From Bin52 sp965243345 (lineage in GTDB: Bacteria; Pseudomonadota; Alphaproteobacteria; Thalassobaculales; Thalassobaculaceae): a stretch of DNA of 64,000 bases. The DNA lies in the NCBI GenBank assembly GCA_965243345.1, contig CBDEUR010000003.1, forward strand, positions 2,790,001-2,854,000, in the 5' to 3' direction. Shown here piece by piece: positions 41,762-50,712 of the stretch. The position numbers were made by a program, and so were the translations under genes. Under the pieces are notes generated by a model. It made no database searches, was not told the DNA's origin, and saw only the letters and a list, made by a program, of their open reading frames with translations. Numbering within the stretch: position 1 is the first letter of the stretch; each line of letters starts with the position of its first letter.

Positions 41762-42263
41762 GTTCGTCCCCCGCAAAAAGCAGGGGCCACTCCGGAGAGC
41801 GGCCCCTGAGCCGACAGCACGCTGCCGGCGGGTAACTGGCTGCAAGGTAGCCCCGGCCGGACCGTATTTCAAGCCCCGTCTCGTGATGCCGGTCGCGGCG
41901 ATCGGGAACGTCGAACGCCCGGTTGAGGCTCATGCGCCCGATCATGGCCTTCGCCGCAACGAGTTCCGATGCTGCGACTTGCGCCCCCGCCCCTGTCGAA
42001 TCGCGGTTCGACGCCTCGCCGGATTCGCCTCTGCGGGCGTTCGCGGCGCCGATTCGGGGACAGCATGGGGCCGTTTCGCGACGACACCCGTCGGAGCGTT
42101 CGCAATTGCGATCATCCTCACGGGGTCTCAAGGGCTCTCCAGCATCCTCCAGGGGGTGGTCGTTTTCAAAATGCAAAACGACCATCCCCGCGCTCCGTTT
42201 TCTGCGCTTTCCTTGCCGCCGGTGCGCCCGGAGCGGTCCGGGGCAGGCATGGAGACGGAAGGG
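41762..42263. other. 500-bp spacer upstream of tra operon 2
   Basis: No supported gene. Carries a perfect 10-bp-arm inverted repeat at 42157-42184. No clear -35/-10 pair was found. Confidence 0.5.
42157..42184. promoter_or_regulatory. Inverted repeat TGGTCGTTTT-N8-AAAACGACCA upstream of tra operon 2
   Basis: Perfect 10-bp arms (42157-42166 and 42175-42184). The outer TGGTCG-N16-CGACCA is identical in sequence and 28-bp geometry to the site in module 1. It ends 79 bp before the regulator's ATG. A probable operator or activator site. Confidence 0.7.
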
Positions 42264-42521
42264 ATGAACGACAGCGGTTATCTGGACACGGAGCAGGCGG
42301 CGGCGCATCTCAACATGCGGCCGAAGACGCTGGCGCGCTACCGGGTGTCGGGCGGCGGGCCGGTGTACCACCTGCTGGGCCGGCTGGTGCGCTATCTGCG
42401 CGAGGACCTGGACGAGTGGGCGCGGGGCCGGCGGCGGGCCTCGACCTCGGACGACGGCACGGCGCTGTCCGGTCCGAAGGGCCTTGGCCCGGACGATCCG
42501 GGAACGGGAGCGGCGCCATGA
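42264..42521 (+). CDS. Small helix-turn-helix (MerR/Xis-like) regulator, module 2
   Basis: An 85-residue homologue of the module 1 regulator: GYLDTEQAAAHLNMRPKTLA followed by RYRVSGGGPVYHLLGRLVRYL. I chose the ATG at 42264 after GGAAGGG because it aligns with module 1; an in-frame ATG at 42249 is possible. The recognition helix region (AAHLNMRPKT versus AARMLGLSAKT) differs, so the two regulators may have partly different DNA specificity. The tail is longer. Confidence 0.85.
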   Translation: MNDSGYLDTEQAAAHLNMRPKTLARYRVSGGGPVYHLLGRLVRYLREDLDEWARGRRRASTSDDGTALSGPKGLGPDDPGTGAAP

Positions 42522-42859
42522 GGGACCTGGCGACGATGCCGGCAGCCGGCATGGGCCGCTCCGGCTCCGCCTGGCGCGGAGCGGCCGTCCTGGCGCTCGC
42601 CATGGCCGCCATGGTAGCCGGCCCGGACCTCGCGCTGGCGACCACCGACACGACCTTCGACGCGCCGCTCGACACGGTGTCCGACATCGTCGGCGGCACC
42701 GGCGGTCAGCTCGCCGCGGCCTTGGCCGTGGGCGCCGCGCTGGTGGGCTCGGTGCTGCGCTTCAACGCCATGCAGCTGATGGGCGCGGTCGGCGTCGGCA
42801 TCGCCGCGGGCGCCGGCACCGGCATCGTCACCGGCCTGGTCGGCACGGCGATTATCTGA
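42518..42859 (+). CDS. traA: TraA-type pilin precursor, module 2
   Basis: A 113-residue propilin whose ATG overlaps the regulator (ATGA). The leader ends MVAGPDLALA; the mature part starts TTDTTFDAPLDTVSDIVGG. Its two hydrophobic helices are identical to module 1 apart from one Gly/Thr and a terminal Ile/Val. All notable mature-pilin changes lie in the first ~20 residues. Confidence 0.88.
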   Translation: MRDLATMPAAGMGRSGSAWRGAAVLALAMAAMVAGPDLALATTDTTFDAPLDTVSDIVGGTGGQLAAALAVGAALVGSVLRFNAMQLMGAVGVGIAAGAGTGIVTGLVGTAII

Positions 42860-43152
42860 TGAACGACACCGCCCGCCATACGATCCCGCGCCGTCTCGAC
42901 GATCCGGAGCGCTGGCTGTTCTGGACCGTCGACGAGGCGGCGGCGCTGATGGGTCCCGCCCTGCTAGGCCTGGCAGCCAATCAGTTCGTTCCGGGGCTGG
43001 TCGCGGGCGTCGGCGGCTGGCTGGTGCTGCGCCGGGTCAAGCGCGGCGGGGGGGCCAACATCGCCCGCTACGCCCTCTACTGGTTCCTGCCGGACTTCGT
43101 GCTGCGTCTCAAGGCGACGCCGCCGAGCCATCTCCGGCGGTTTGTCGGCTGA
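42859..43152 (+). CDS. traL: TraL, pilus assembly membrane protein, module 2
   Basis: A 97-residue protein that shares one base with the traA stop. It differs from module 1 only by Asp15, Val56 and Phe96. Such close identity inside more divergent operons suggests strong constraint or local gene conversion between the copies. Confidence 0.93.
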   Translation: MNDTARHTIPRRLDDPERWLFWTVDEAAALMGPALLGLAANQFVPGLVAGVGGWLVLRRVKRGGGANIARYALYWFLPDFVLRLKATPPSHLRRFVG

Positions 43153-43161
43153 GGCGGGACG

Positions 43162-43728
43162 ATGCGCCGTGTCGATCTCGACCTTGCCGTCCGCCGGGTG
43201 CGCGACATCCGCCTGGCGCTGGCCGGGCTGCTGGTGCTCTCGATGACCGCCAACCTCGCGCTCACCGTGGGCTTTGCCGGACGCGAGACCGCGACGGTGC
43301 TGGTGCCGGCGGCGGCCGGTCCCTCCTGGGTGGTCGGCGGCAGCGGCCCCGGCGAGGGCCGCGCCGGGGCGCGGTATCTCGAAGACATGGCGCGCACGGT
43401 GGCGGTGACGCTGCTCACCCTGACGCCGGAGAACGCGGCCCATGTGCGCCTCGCGGCGGCGCGTCTGGCGCATCCCTCGGCCCGCGGCGCGATCGGCGCC
43501 TGGGTCGAGGCCGAGGCGTCCCGCATGGCCGGGCGCGATCTCGCCAGCGCGTTCTATCCCGACGGCATCGAGGCCGATCCCGCGCGGCTCACGGTGGAGA
43601 TATCGGGCGAGCTGGTGACCTGGATCGGCCGCGAGGAGGCGGCGCGGGAGGACCGGCGCTACCGGCTCGCCTTCCGCGTCGACGCCGGACGCATCGGCCT
43701 GCTGCGCTTCGAGCAACTGGAGGATTGA
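43162..43728 (+). CDS. traE: TraE, assembly protein, module 2
   Basis: A 188-residue protein with an N-terminal anchor (LLVLSMTANLALTVGFAG) and the periplasmic motifs YLEDMARTVAVTLLTLTPEN and AFYPDGIEADPARLTVEISG. In contrast to module 1 it is separated from traL by a 9-bp gap. Only the segment at residues ~48-68 is poorly conserved. Confidence 0.92.
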   Translation: MRRVDLDLAVRRVRDIRLALAGLLVLSMTANLALTVGFAGRETATVLVPAAAGPSWVVGGSGPGEGRAGARYLEDMARTVAVTLLTLTPENAAHVRLAAARLAHPSARGAIGAWVEAEASRMAGRDLASAFYPDGIEADPARLTVEISGELVTWIGREEAAREDRRYRLAFRVDAGRIGLLRFEQLED

Positions 43729-43730
43729 GA

Positions 43731-44492
43731 ATGAGACGGATTTATCGGCGCTCGCTCGCCATTGCGTGCCTGATGTTCATGGGCGCGCTCGCCCTGCCCG
43801 CCCCGGCGGCGGCGATGCAGATCCTGGAGGCGGTCGATCATGCCGAGCTTTCCGCCGAGATCTCGGCGACGGAGGTCAACCGCATCGCGCTCATCGGCGA
43901 CCGGATCGCCCGGGTGGTGCGCGCGCCGGACGGTTATGCGGTCGAGCATGATGCTGCCTCCGGCGATCTCTGGCTGCGGCGCGTCGAGGGAACGCCCCCG
44001 ACCGCGACACCGGTCACGCTGTTCATCGGCACGGAGCGCGGTTTCACCTACCGGCTGACGCTGACGCCCTCGGACCGCGACGCGGCGCAGATCCTGATCC
44101 GCAATGCGGCGGTGCTGCCGGACGCGGAGATCGCTCGCCCGGCCGACCGGGACAGCCCGCATGTGGCGGCGCTGGTGAAGCTGGTGCGCGCGGTGGCGCG
44201 GCGCGAGCCTCTGGCCGGATACGACATCCTCGCGGGAAGCGATTCGCCCGCTTCCGGCCTGACTCTCATCGAGACCTGGCGGGGTCCGCGCTTTCGGGCG
44301 CTCGTGTTCGAGGCCGGCCGTTCCGCGCCCGCTGGCGGGGACGGGCATGCGGGCCTCGCCGGGACCATCGGCGCGCTTCCGGGCGCGGGCCGGGTCGCCG
44401 CGCTCTGGCTGGCGGCGCCCGGCTCGGGACCGAGGGGCGGGCGGCTCGCCGTGGCGGTGGTGGAGACCGCGCACATGGAGACCCCGCGATGA
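43731..44492 (+). CDS. traK: TraK, VirB9-like protein, module 2
   Basis: A 253-residue protein. ATG at 43731, two bases after the traE stop, preceded by TGGAGGA. A signal peptide (ACLMFMGALALPAPAAA) is followed by MQILEAVDHAELSAEISATE. VTLFIGTERGFTYRLTL matches module 1. It overlaps traB by four bases. Confidence 0.9.
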   Translation: MRRIYRRSLAIACLMFMGALALPAPAAAMQILEAVDHAELSAEISATEVNRIALIGDRIARVVRAPDGYAVEHDAASGDLWLRRVEGTPPTATPVTLFIGTERGFTYRLTLTPSDRDAAQILIRNAAVLPDAEIARPADRDSPHVAALVKLVRAVARREPLAGYDILAGSDSPASGLTLIETWRGPRFRALVFEAGRSAPAGGDGHAGLAGTIGALPGAGRVAALWLAAPGSGPRGGRLAVAVVETAHMETPR

Positions 44493-45766
44493 GCGCCGGG
44501 CGGACTGCCGATCCCGCCGCAGCCGATGCGGTGCGGCGGCGCCAGCTGCTGCTGTTCTCAGGCGTAGCGGCGGTGGTGCTGGTCGCGCTGGCCGCCTGGC
44601 TCGGCATGGGCGGCGGCGGGACGCCGGCGCCGCGGGGCGGCATCGACGCCGGGATCGTCGGACCCGACATGGCCGAGAAGGTGTGGACGCGGCGCTCGGA
44701 GGCCCGGCTCGGCGAGATCGAGACGCAGCTGCGCGAAATGCGCCAGGAGGCGCGCACATTGCGCGCCGACAACGACCGTCTGCGCGCGACGCTGGAACGG
44801 GACGCCGCGGATGCGCGCAGGGTGATCGACCGGCAGGCGGCCATCATCGCCGATCTGGAACGCCGGCTCCGGACACCCGCGCAGCCGGGCGAGGCGCCGG
44901 GTAGCGGTACCGCGGCGGATTCGTATTTCCGGGTGCCGACCGGTCCGCAATCGACCGGACAGCAGCAGGCTCAACCGGCCGCGCCCGTTCCCATGATCGA
45001 GACCTTCGAGCTGAAGGACGGGCCGCAGTCCTCGGCGACCGATCCCCGCAGCGGTCCCGAGCTCGTGGCCGACGCCGTGGCCAAGCCGGTCTCGGCCTGG
45101 CTGCCGGCGGGCGCCCATGCGCAAGCCGTCGTGCTGGCAGGCGTCGATGCCTCGGCCGGCATCTCCTCGCAGGGCGATCCCCGCCCGGTGCTGATGCGCA
45201 TCACCGGCCCGGCCTGGACCGCCGCCGAGGACGGCACCGCCCTCCAGGTCGATATCGACGGCTGCACCGTCACGGGCGCGGCCCATGGCGACCTCTCTTC
45301 CGAGAAGGTCTATGTGCGCTTCCGCACCATGACCTGCGCCGGGCCGGAGCCGGGCACGGTGGTCGAGACCGACGTCGCGGGGTTCGTCGCCGGTTCCGGC
45401 AAGACCGGGGTGCGCGGGCCGGTGGTGAGCCGCGAGGGGGCGCTGGTCGAGAAGGCGTTCCTCGCCGGCATGATCTCCGGCGCCGGCCAGGGCGTCGCGC
45501 AAGCGTTCCAGCCCCAGGCGGTGGCGACGGGCGCCGGCGGGGCCGCGGTCGCCAATACGGCGCTCTCCGATATCGGCCGCGCCGGTCTTGGGGCGGGTGC
45601 GTCCTCGGCGGGCCAGAAGGTGGCCGACTACATGATCCGCCGCGCCGAGCAGTACCAGCCGGTGATCCAGCTCCAGGCCGGCACCAGAGTGACGCTGGTC
45701 TTCCTCGAAGGCGCACGCATAGACGGGCGTGCGGCCAAACCGCAATCCAGTCAGGGAGGGAAGTGA
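44489..45766 (+). CDS. traB: TraB, VirB10-like channel protein, module 2
   Basis: A 425-residue protein. Membrane segment LLLFSGVAAVVLVALAAWLG, coiled coil (EARLGEIETQLREMRQEAR) and VirB10-like domain. The C-terminal ~230 residues closely match module 1 (RRAEQYQPVIQLQAGTRVTL), whereas the coiled coil and Gln/Pro linker have diverged. It ends one base before traV's GTG. Confidence 0.93.
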   Translation: MSAGRTADPAAADAVRRRQLLLFSGVAAVVLVALAAWLGMGGGGTPAPRGGIDAGIVGPDMAEKVWTRRSEARLGEIETQLREMRQEARTLRADNDRLRATLERDAADARRVIDRQAAIIADLERRLRTPAQPGEAPGSGTAADSYFRVPTGPQSTGQQQAQPAAPVPMIETFELKDGPQSSATDPRSGPELVADAVAKPVSAWLPAGAHAQAVVLAGVDASAGISSQGDPRPVLMRITGPAWTAAEDGTALQVDIDGCTVTGAAHGDLSSEKVYVRFRTMTCAGPEPGTVVETDVAGFVAGSGKTGVRGPVVSREGALVEKAFLAGMISGAGQGVAQAFQPQAVATGAGGAAVANTALSDIGRAGLGAGASSAGQKVADYMIRRAEQYQPVIQLQAGTRVTLVFLEGARIDGRAAKPQSSQGGK

Positions 45767-45767
45767 A

Positions 45768-46445
45768 GTGACCGCAAAGATGAAACACGCGCACCGCTCG
45801 GCGACCTGTCCCGGCCTCCGGATCGGGTCCGGGGCAGGCTTCCGAGCCGGGATCACCGTCACCGTCCTTGCGGCTCTCATGCTCGCGGGCTGCTCGTCGG
45901 GTCATATCGGCGAGGACTGGCAATGCCCGCTGGCGGCGGGCGGGTCCTGCGCCAGCGTCGCCGCCGCCGATCCGGCGGTGCCGAAGGCGGGCGCCACGCG
46001 GACAATGGCGACCGGACAGCCGATCCGACTGTTGCCCCGGGACATGGAAACCGAACGCGCCGAACCATCCACGACAGAGGCGCGGTCCTGCGAGGCCGAC
46101 TGCGGATTCGATCCCTTCGCCTGGCTCGCGAGGCTGTTCGGGGGAGCGGATGGCGGTCGCAAGGGCGCGGCGAATGCCGGAGCGGCAAGGGCCGGTTCCG
46201 ACACCGATGTCGCATCGTCCCCGACCGTCGCGGCGAAATCGGCGCCGGATCGTCCGGCCTCCGGTTCTCCCGCCCTTCAGGCCGACCCCGCTTCCGGCGA
46301 TGACGGTCTGCCAACCGACGATCTGCGCACCGGCGAGGTGGTGGCGCGCATCTGGATCGCGCCCTTCGTCGATGCCGACGGCGTCTACCGCGAGGGTGCC
46401 TGGGTCCGGGTGGTGCTGGAGCCGGCCGGCTGGAGGCTGCCGTAA
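45768..46445 (+). CDS. traV: TraV, outer-membrane lipoprotein, module 2
   Basis: A 225-residue lipoprotein starting with GTG at 45768 after GGGAGGGAAG. The lipobox is LMLAGC, then SSGHIGEDWQCPLAAGGSC. The signal region has eight extra residues (LRIGSGAGF in place of Pro) relative to module 1, produced by a 24-bp palindromic unit. The middle third is essentially unalignable; the C-terminus LRTGEVVARIWIAPFVDADG is identical. Confidence 0.9.
   Translation: MTAKMKHAHRSATCPGLRIGSGAGFRAGITVTVLAALMLAGCSSGHIGEDWQCPLAAGGSCASVAAADPAVPKAGATRTMATGQPIRLLPRDMETERAEPSTTEARSCEADCGFDPFAWLARLFGGADGGRKGAANAGAARAGSDTDVASSPTVAAKSAPDRPASGSPALQADPASGDDGLPTDDLRTGEVVARIWIAPFVDADGVYREGAWVRVVLEPAGWRLP
45817..45838. 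repeat. Palindromic unit inserted in traV (module 2), filled site
   Basis: TCCGGATCGGGTCCGGGG followed by CAGG, lying between CCCGGCC and CCGAGCCGGG, which are nearly contiguous in module 1. The net gain over module 1 is exactly 24 bp (8 codons), leaving the frame intact. Confidence 0.85.
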
Positions 46446-49105
46446 TGGCCTCGGGCGCGCTTTCCCGGCTGCTGGAGATGTTCGAGGGTCCCGAGGCGCC
46501 GGGGCCGTGGGCGCCGCCGGCCCTGCCGGCCGCGCTCCATTCCCTGCTGCCCTGGCGCGCCTTCGACGAATCGAGCGAGCTCTACGTCAACGCGGGCTCG
46601 GTCGGCTTCGTGCTGGAGCTGCCGCCCTTCGCCGGGATCGACGCCGAGACGCTTGGCGCGCTCTCGGGCACGCTGGCCGACGCCGCGCCCGAGCGCTGCA
46701 CCATCCAGGTCGTCCACTGGGCGAGCCCGCGCTTCGGCGCCGCCGTCCGCGCCTGGGCCGAACCCCGGATCGGGTCCGGGGCAGGCTCGCGCGTTGGAAC
46801 CGCGCCCCGAGATGGAACGACCAGCGCCCTCGCCCGCATGGGCGAGCGCCGCCGCGACCTGCTCGCACCCGGCGGCTGGCGGCGCCTGCATGAAGGGGGA
46901 CCGCCCTTCACGCTCTCGGACTATCGGGTGTTCGTCACTGCCTGCCTCGCCGGCCCGCCGGGTCCGGCGTCGGAGACCGCCCTCGGCGCCTTCCGCCGCG
47001 CATTGGAGGGAACCCTCGCCTCGGCCGGCGCACAGACCCGGCGGCTGGAGCCGGACGGGCTGCTGTCGCTGGCGGCCGAGCTCTCCGCGCCCGACATTGC
47101 GGGATTGCATGACGGCGAAACCGAGCGCCCCGTTCGGCGCTGGGCGCCGCGCGATCCCCTGCACGAACAGTGCATCGCGCCCGGCCGCGCGCTCGGCGTC
47201 ACCCCGCGCGGCCTCGCCTTCCACCACGCGGAGGGCGAGGCCGACGCGTCCGGCGGGGACGGCGCGTCCAGCGGGGACGTGGCCGTCCGGGTGCTCTCCG
47301 CCATTGCCTTTCCCGAGGTCTGGCCGGGCTGGCGCGGCAATGCGCTGATCGGCGACTTCCACCGCGACTTCCTCCAGCCCGGCTGCCCGGTGCTGACCTG
47401 CCTCACCGTCATGACCGGCGACGCCGCCTCGGGCGAGAAGGCTTTCCTCAAGGCGGCACGGGCGACGCAGCAGGCCGGCACCGGCATTGCAAGGTATCTC
47501 CCCGGCCTGCCCGAGAAGGCGCGCGACTGGCAGACCGTGACCGAACGGCTCAAGGACGGCGAGCGGCTGGTCAGGGCCTGCTACATGGCCGCCGTGTACG
47601 CGCCGCTCGACAGTCTCGACGAGGCCGAGCAGGCGGTGCGGGCGATCTATCACGGCCAGGGCTGGCGCGTCGGCGCCGAGCGCTACATGCAGCTCCCCTC
47701 CTGGCTCGCCTGTTTGCCCATGGTCTCGGCCGGTGGGCTCGACGCCGATCTCGAACGCATGGGCCGCATGAAGACCCTGCTGACGTCGAGCGCCGTCAAC
47801 CTCAGCCCCCTGCATGGCGAATGGCGCGGCCAGCCGGCCAACCCGGCCAACCCGCCCGCCCTGTTCCTGATCGGGCGCCGGGGCCAGCCGGCCTGCTGGT
47901 CGCCCTTCGCCAACGAGGCCGGCAACTACAACGTCGCGGTCACCGGCAAGTCGGGCTCGGGCAAGTCGGTGCTGATGCAGGAGCTGGTGACCGGGCTGAT
48001 CGGCGCCGGCGGCGAGGCCGTGGTGATCGACGACGGGCGGTCCTTCCAGCACACCGCCGAGGCCCTGGACGGCGCCTTCATCGCCTTCGGCAAGGACCCG
48101 GCCTGCCTCAACCCCTTCGCCATGATCGACGCCGCAACGGCCGAGCATGACGGCGACTACCGCGAGGAGTGCTTCGCCATGCTGGCCGGAGTCATCGGCC
48201 GCATGGCCCGGCGCCGGGGATCCATTGACGACATCGAGGCCGCGCTCATCGCCGAAGCCATCGCCGCCGCCTGGGACGAGGCCGGCAACCATGCCGATCT
48301 CGGCACGGTACGGAGCCATCTGACGAAGCGCGACGACCGGCGCGCGGCCGACATGGCGACCTCCCTCGGTCCCTGGTGCCCGGGCGGGGCGATGGGGCGG
48401 CTGTTCGCCGGTTCGAACGTGCCGGACCTCGAGAACGCGCTCACCGTGTTCGAGCTCGCCGAGCTCAAGGGACGCGGCGACGTCCAGGCGGTGGTGCTGA
48501 TGCTGGTGGTCTTCCTCGCCACCCAGCGCATGTATCACGGCCCCCGCACCCGGGCGAAGGCGATCGTCATCGACGAGGCCTGGGACCTGCTCTCCGGCGA
48601 GGACAGCCGCGCCTTCCTCGAAGGCGCCGCCCGGCGGGCGCGCAAATACCGCGGCGCGCTCATCACCGGCACGCAGTCGGTCAACGACTACTACGCCAAC
48701 CCGGCGGCAAGGGCGGCCTGGGAGAACTCGGACTGGGTGATCTTCCTCGCCCAGAAGGACGAATCCGTCGAGCTGCTCAAGCAGGAGAAGCGCATCCACT
48801 GCGACCCCGGCATGGAGCGTGCCTTGAAGAGCCTGACCACGGCGGACGGCCGCTACGCCGAGCTGGTGCTGCACGGCCCGGACGGCTGGCGGGTGGCGCG
48901 GCTGGTGCTCGACGCCTGGTCGGTGGCGCTGTTCTCCTCGCGTGGCCCCGCCTTCGCCGCGGTCGAGCGGCTGAAGGCCGGGGGGCTCTCCACCGTCGAG
49001 GCCATCGACAGGCTCGCGGGCGCTGCGCCTGGGGACGGCGCCCGTCCGGCTGCGACGGGACAACCAGGACCATCCGAAACGACTGAAACCGGAGAAGCGG
49101 CATGA
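46445..49105 (+). CDS. traC: TraC, VirB4-like pilus assembly ATPase, module 2
   Basis: An 886-residue ATPase, 30 longer than copy 1. Walker A VTGKSGSGKSVLMQE near residue 498; Walker B AIVIDEAWDLLSGED. Extra residues lie around 105-125 (RIGSGAGSRVGTAPRDG, containing a palindromic unit) and around 265-275 (DASGGDGASSGD). Both are in the N-terminal domain, away from the ATPase core, which is nearly identical to module 1. Its first base is the last base of the traV stop. Confidence 0.95.
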   Translation: MASGALSRLLEMFEGPEAPGPWAPPALPAALHSLLPWRAFDESSELYVNAGSVGFVLELPPFAGIDAETLGALSGTLADAAPERCTIQVVHWASPRFGAAVRAWAEPRIGSGAGSRVGTAPRDGTTSALARMGERRRDLLAPGGWRRLHEGGPPFTLSDYRVFVTACLAGPPGPASETALGAFRRALEGTLASAGAQTRRLEPDGLLSLAAELSAPDIAGLHDGETERPVRRWAPRDPLHEQCIAPGRALGVTPRGLAFHHAEGEADASGGDGASSGDVAVRVLSAIAFPEVWPGWRGNALIGDFHRDFLQPGCPVLTCLTVMTGDAASGEKAFLKAARATQQAGTGIARYLPGLPEKARDWQTVTERLKDGERLVRACYMAAVYAPLDSLDEAEQAVRAIYHGQGWRVGAERYMQLPSWLACLPMVSAGGLDADLERMGRMKTLLTSSAVNLSPLHGEWRGQPANPANPPALFLIGRRGQPACWSPFANEAGNYNVAVTGKSGSGKSVLMQELVTGLIGAGGEAVVIDDGRSFQHTAEALDGAFIAFGKDPACLNPFAMIDAATAEHDGDYREECFAMLAGVIGRMARRRGSIDDIEAALIAEAIAAAWDEAGNHADLGTVRSHLTKRDDRRAADMATSLGPWCPGGAMGRLFAGSNVPDLENALTVFELAELKGRGDVQAVVLMLVVFLATQRMYHGPRTRAKAIVIDEAWDLLSGEDSRAFLEGAARRARKYRGALITGTQSVNDYYANPAARAAWENSDWVIFLAQKDESVELLKQEKRIHCDPGMERALKSLTTADGRYAELVLHGPDGWRVARLVLDAWSVALFSSRGPAFAAVERLKAGGLSTVEAIDRLAGAAPGDGARPAATGQPGPSETTETGEAA
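46763..46785. repeat. Palindromic unit in traC (module 2)
   Basis: CCCCGGATCGGGTCCGGGG plus CAGG, coding PRIGSGAG. The site in module 1 (GPRSEAGGT) has no palindrome; module 2 is 42 bp longer over the segment, so other changes accompany it. Confidence 0.85.
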
Positions 49106-49734
49106 CGCGAAAGGCAACCGACGGCGGGTGGCGCCCGCTCAACTGGCCGGACGAGCCGGAGGGCGTGACGGCCGCCCATATCGACTTCGAGGCGCTGGCG
49201 CATGTGCTGGCCAACACCTGCCGCCGGGGCGGCTGCTGCCGGCAGTACCACTCGGTCGCGGCGCACGCGGTGATCGTCTCGGAGGAGATCGAGGCGCTCG
49301 ACGGGCTCGGGGACGAGGACCGGCGGACGCTCGCCCTGCATGCGCTGTTGGCGAATGCGCCGTCGGCCTGGCTGCGGGGCCGCCTGCCCGACTCTCAGCG
49401 CGCCGCTGATCGCGTCGGAAGACTCGCCACCGGGATCGAGGTCGCGGTGCGCGAGGCCGCCGGGCTCGATGCCGTGCTGGACGAGGACCATGGCGAGCTG
49501 CTGAGGTTCGTCACCCGCATGGCGGCTGCGGCCGAGCACCGCGACCTGCTCGATGGCAACGCGGCTTCCGGTATCGCCTTCCCGCCGCTGAAGCGGCGCA
49601 TCCGCAGCGTCCCGCCGGACAAGGCGGCGGAGGCCTGGCTCGCCCGCTTCCGGGCGCTGGCGGGAGACCGGGCTTCGATGCCCGGCACCGGTGCCGCTCA
49701 GGCGAAGGACAGGACGGATGCGCCGGCGTCGTGA
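49102..49734 (+). CDS. HD-fold (YfbR-like) protein with altered catalytic motif, module 2
   Basis: A 210-residue homologue. CCRQYHSVAAHAVIVSEEIE and LALHALLANAPSAWLRG show the same loss of the HD aspartate as module 1. About 80% identical in the core, without either palindrome found in the module 1 gene. The ATG overlaps the traC stop, and its 3' end overlaps trbI by 17 bp. Confidence 0.75.
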   Translation: MTRKATDGGWRPLNWPDEPEGVTAAHIDFEALAHVLANTCRRGGCCRQYHSVAAHAVIVSEEIEALDGLGDEDRRTLALHALLANAPSAWLRGRLPDSQRAADRVGRLATGIEVAVREAAGLDAVLDEDHGELLRFVTRMAAAAEHRDLLDGNAASGIAFPPLKRRIRSVPPDKAAEAWLARFRALAGDRASMPGTGAAQAKDRTDAPAS

Positions 49735-50128
49735 CGCTGAAGGGCGGTCCGATCCGGTCTGGCCGGTGATGATCTCGGCCGTGCTGCTGTCGGGCGCGGT
49801 GGCGGCGGCGGTCGCGGCCGCAACGCTCCGATACGGTGTGGAAGAGCCACCGCGCATCGCCGGCGTCCGGCTCGCGGAGATGACGGCGGCCTGGACGACG
49901 CGGGCCGCTGCCGAGGGCGTCTCGGCGGAAGGCGCGCGCGCCTGGGGCGCGGCGCTGGAGGTCGCCCTCGACCGGGTGGCGCGGGATCACGGGGTGGTGC
50001 TGCTGCCGGCCCGGGCGGTCGCCGCCGGCGCGCCCGACATGACCCCGCAAGTCGAAGCGATGCTCTCGGCCATTCTCGCGGGAGGCGGAGCGGTGCCGTC
50101 CCTGATACCGGCGGGAGACAGGCCGTGA
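49718..50128 (+). CDS. trbI: TrbI-like pilus assembly protein, module 2
   Basis: A 136-residue protein; ATG at 49718 inside the end of the HD-like gene, after AGGACGG. Membrane segment MISAVLLSGAVAAAVAAATL and conserved RYGVEEPPRIAGVRLAEMTA. A longer C-terminal tail than in module 1. Confidence 0.85.
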   Translation: MRRRRDAEGRSDPVWPVMISAVLLSGAVAAAVAAATLRYGVEEPPRIAGVRLAEMTAAWTTRAAAEGVSAEGARAWGAALEVALDRVARDHGVVLLPARAVAAGAPDMTPQVEAMLSAILAGGGAVPSLIPAGDRP

Positions 50129-50712
50129 GCGCATCGCGCCGGATATTCGGTCCGCGAGACGGCCATGCGCGACGCCGCCGGATCGGGCTGGCGGTCATGG
50201 CCGTGCTGGCGGCGATCTGGCTCGCCGCGGCCTCGCGGGTCCATGTCAATGCGAGTTGGTCCGACCAAGCTTGGGGCTACGCCGCGTTCCCCCTGTTCGG
50301 CGAGAGCCTGAAGATCGGCGACCGGGTGCTGTTCGAGCCGCCCGAGGCGCTGGGCTCTCCTGTCCCGTATCTCAAGACGGTGCGCGGCATACCGGGTATG
50401 GCGGTCGCGGTCGCCGAGGACGGGACGGTCCGACTCGACGGCGTTGCGGTCGGCCGAGCCAAGGAGCATGCGCTCGACGGACGGCCGCTGGCGGCGGTCG
50501 CGCCGGGGGGCATCCCGCCCGGGCACTATTTTCTGTACGCCGATCATCCCGACAGCCACGACAGCCGCTACGCCGAAATCGGCCTCGTGTCTCGCGCGCG
50601 CATCCTCGGCCGCGCCGTGGCCTTGCCCGACCTGCCCTGGATCGGCCTGAAGGGGCCGCTGGTCGGGCCGGAGGATGTCCGCAACGACGAAACGCCGGAG
50701 GCGCGGCGATGA
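50125..50712 (+). CDS. S26-family signal peptidase (conjugative type), module 2
   Basis: A 195-residue protein beginning GTG at 50125, overlapping trbI. Catalytic Ser region HVNASWSDQAWGYAAFPL, Lys region PYLKTVRGIPGM, and conserved DSHDSRYAEIGLV. It lacks the Gly/Pro-rich C-terminal tail of copy 1. It overlaps traW by four bases. Confidence 0.88.
   Translation: MSASRRIFGPRDGHARRRRIGLAVMAVLAAIWLAAASRVHVNASWSDQAWGYAAFPLFGESLKIGDRVLFEPPEALGSPVPYLKTVRGIPGMAVAVAEDGTVRLDGVAVGRAKEHALDGRPLAAVAPGGIPPGHYFLYADHPDSHDSRYAEIGLVSRARILGRAVALPDLPWIGLKGPLVGPEDVRNDETPEARR

Noticed and set aside
46385..49117. A 910-residue open frame antisense to traC (and similar ones antisense to both traG genes)
   Set aside because: Composition is typical of antisense GC-rich DNA, and the sense frames carry unmistakable Walker motifs and conserved sequence.
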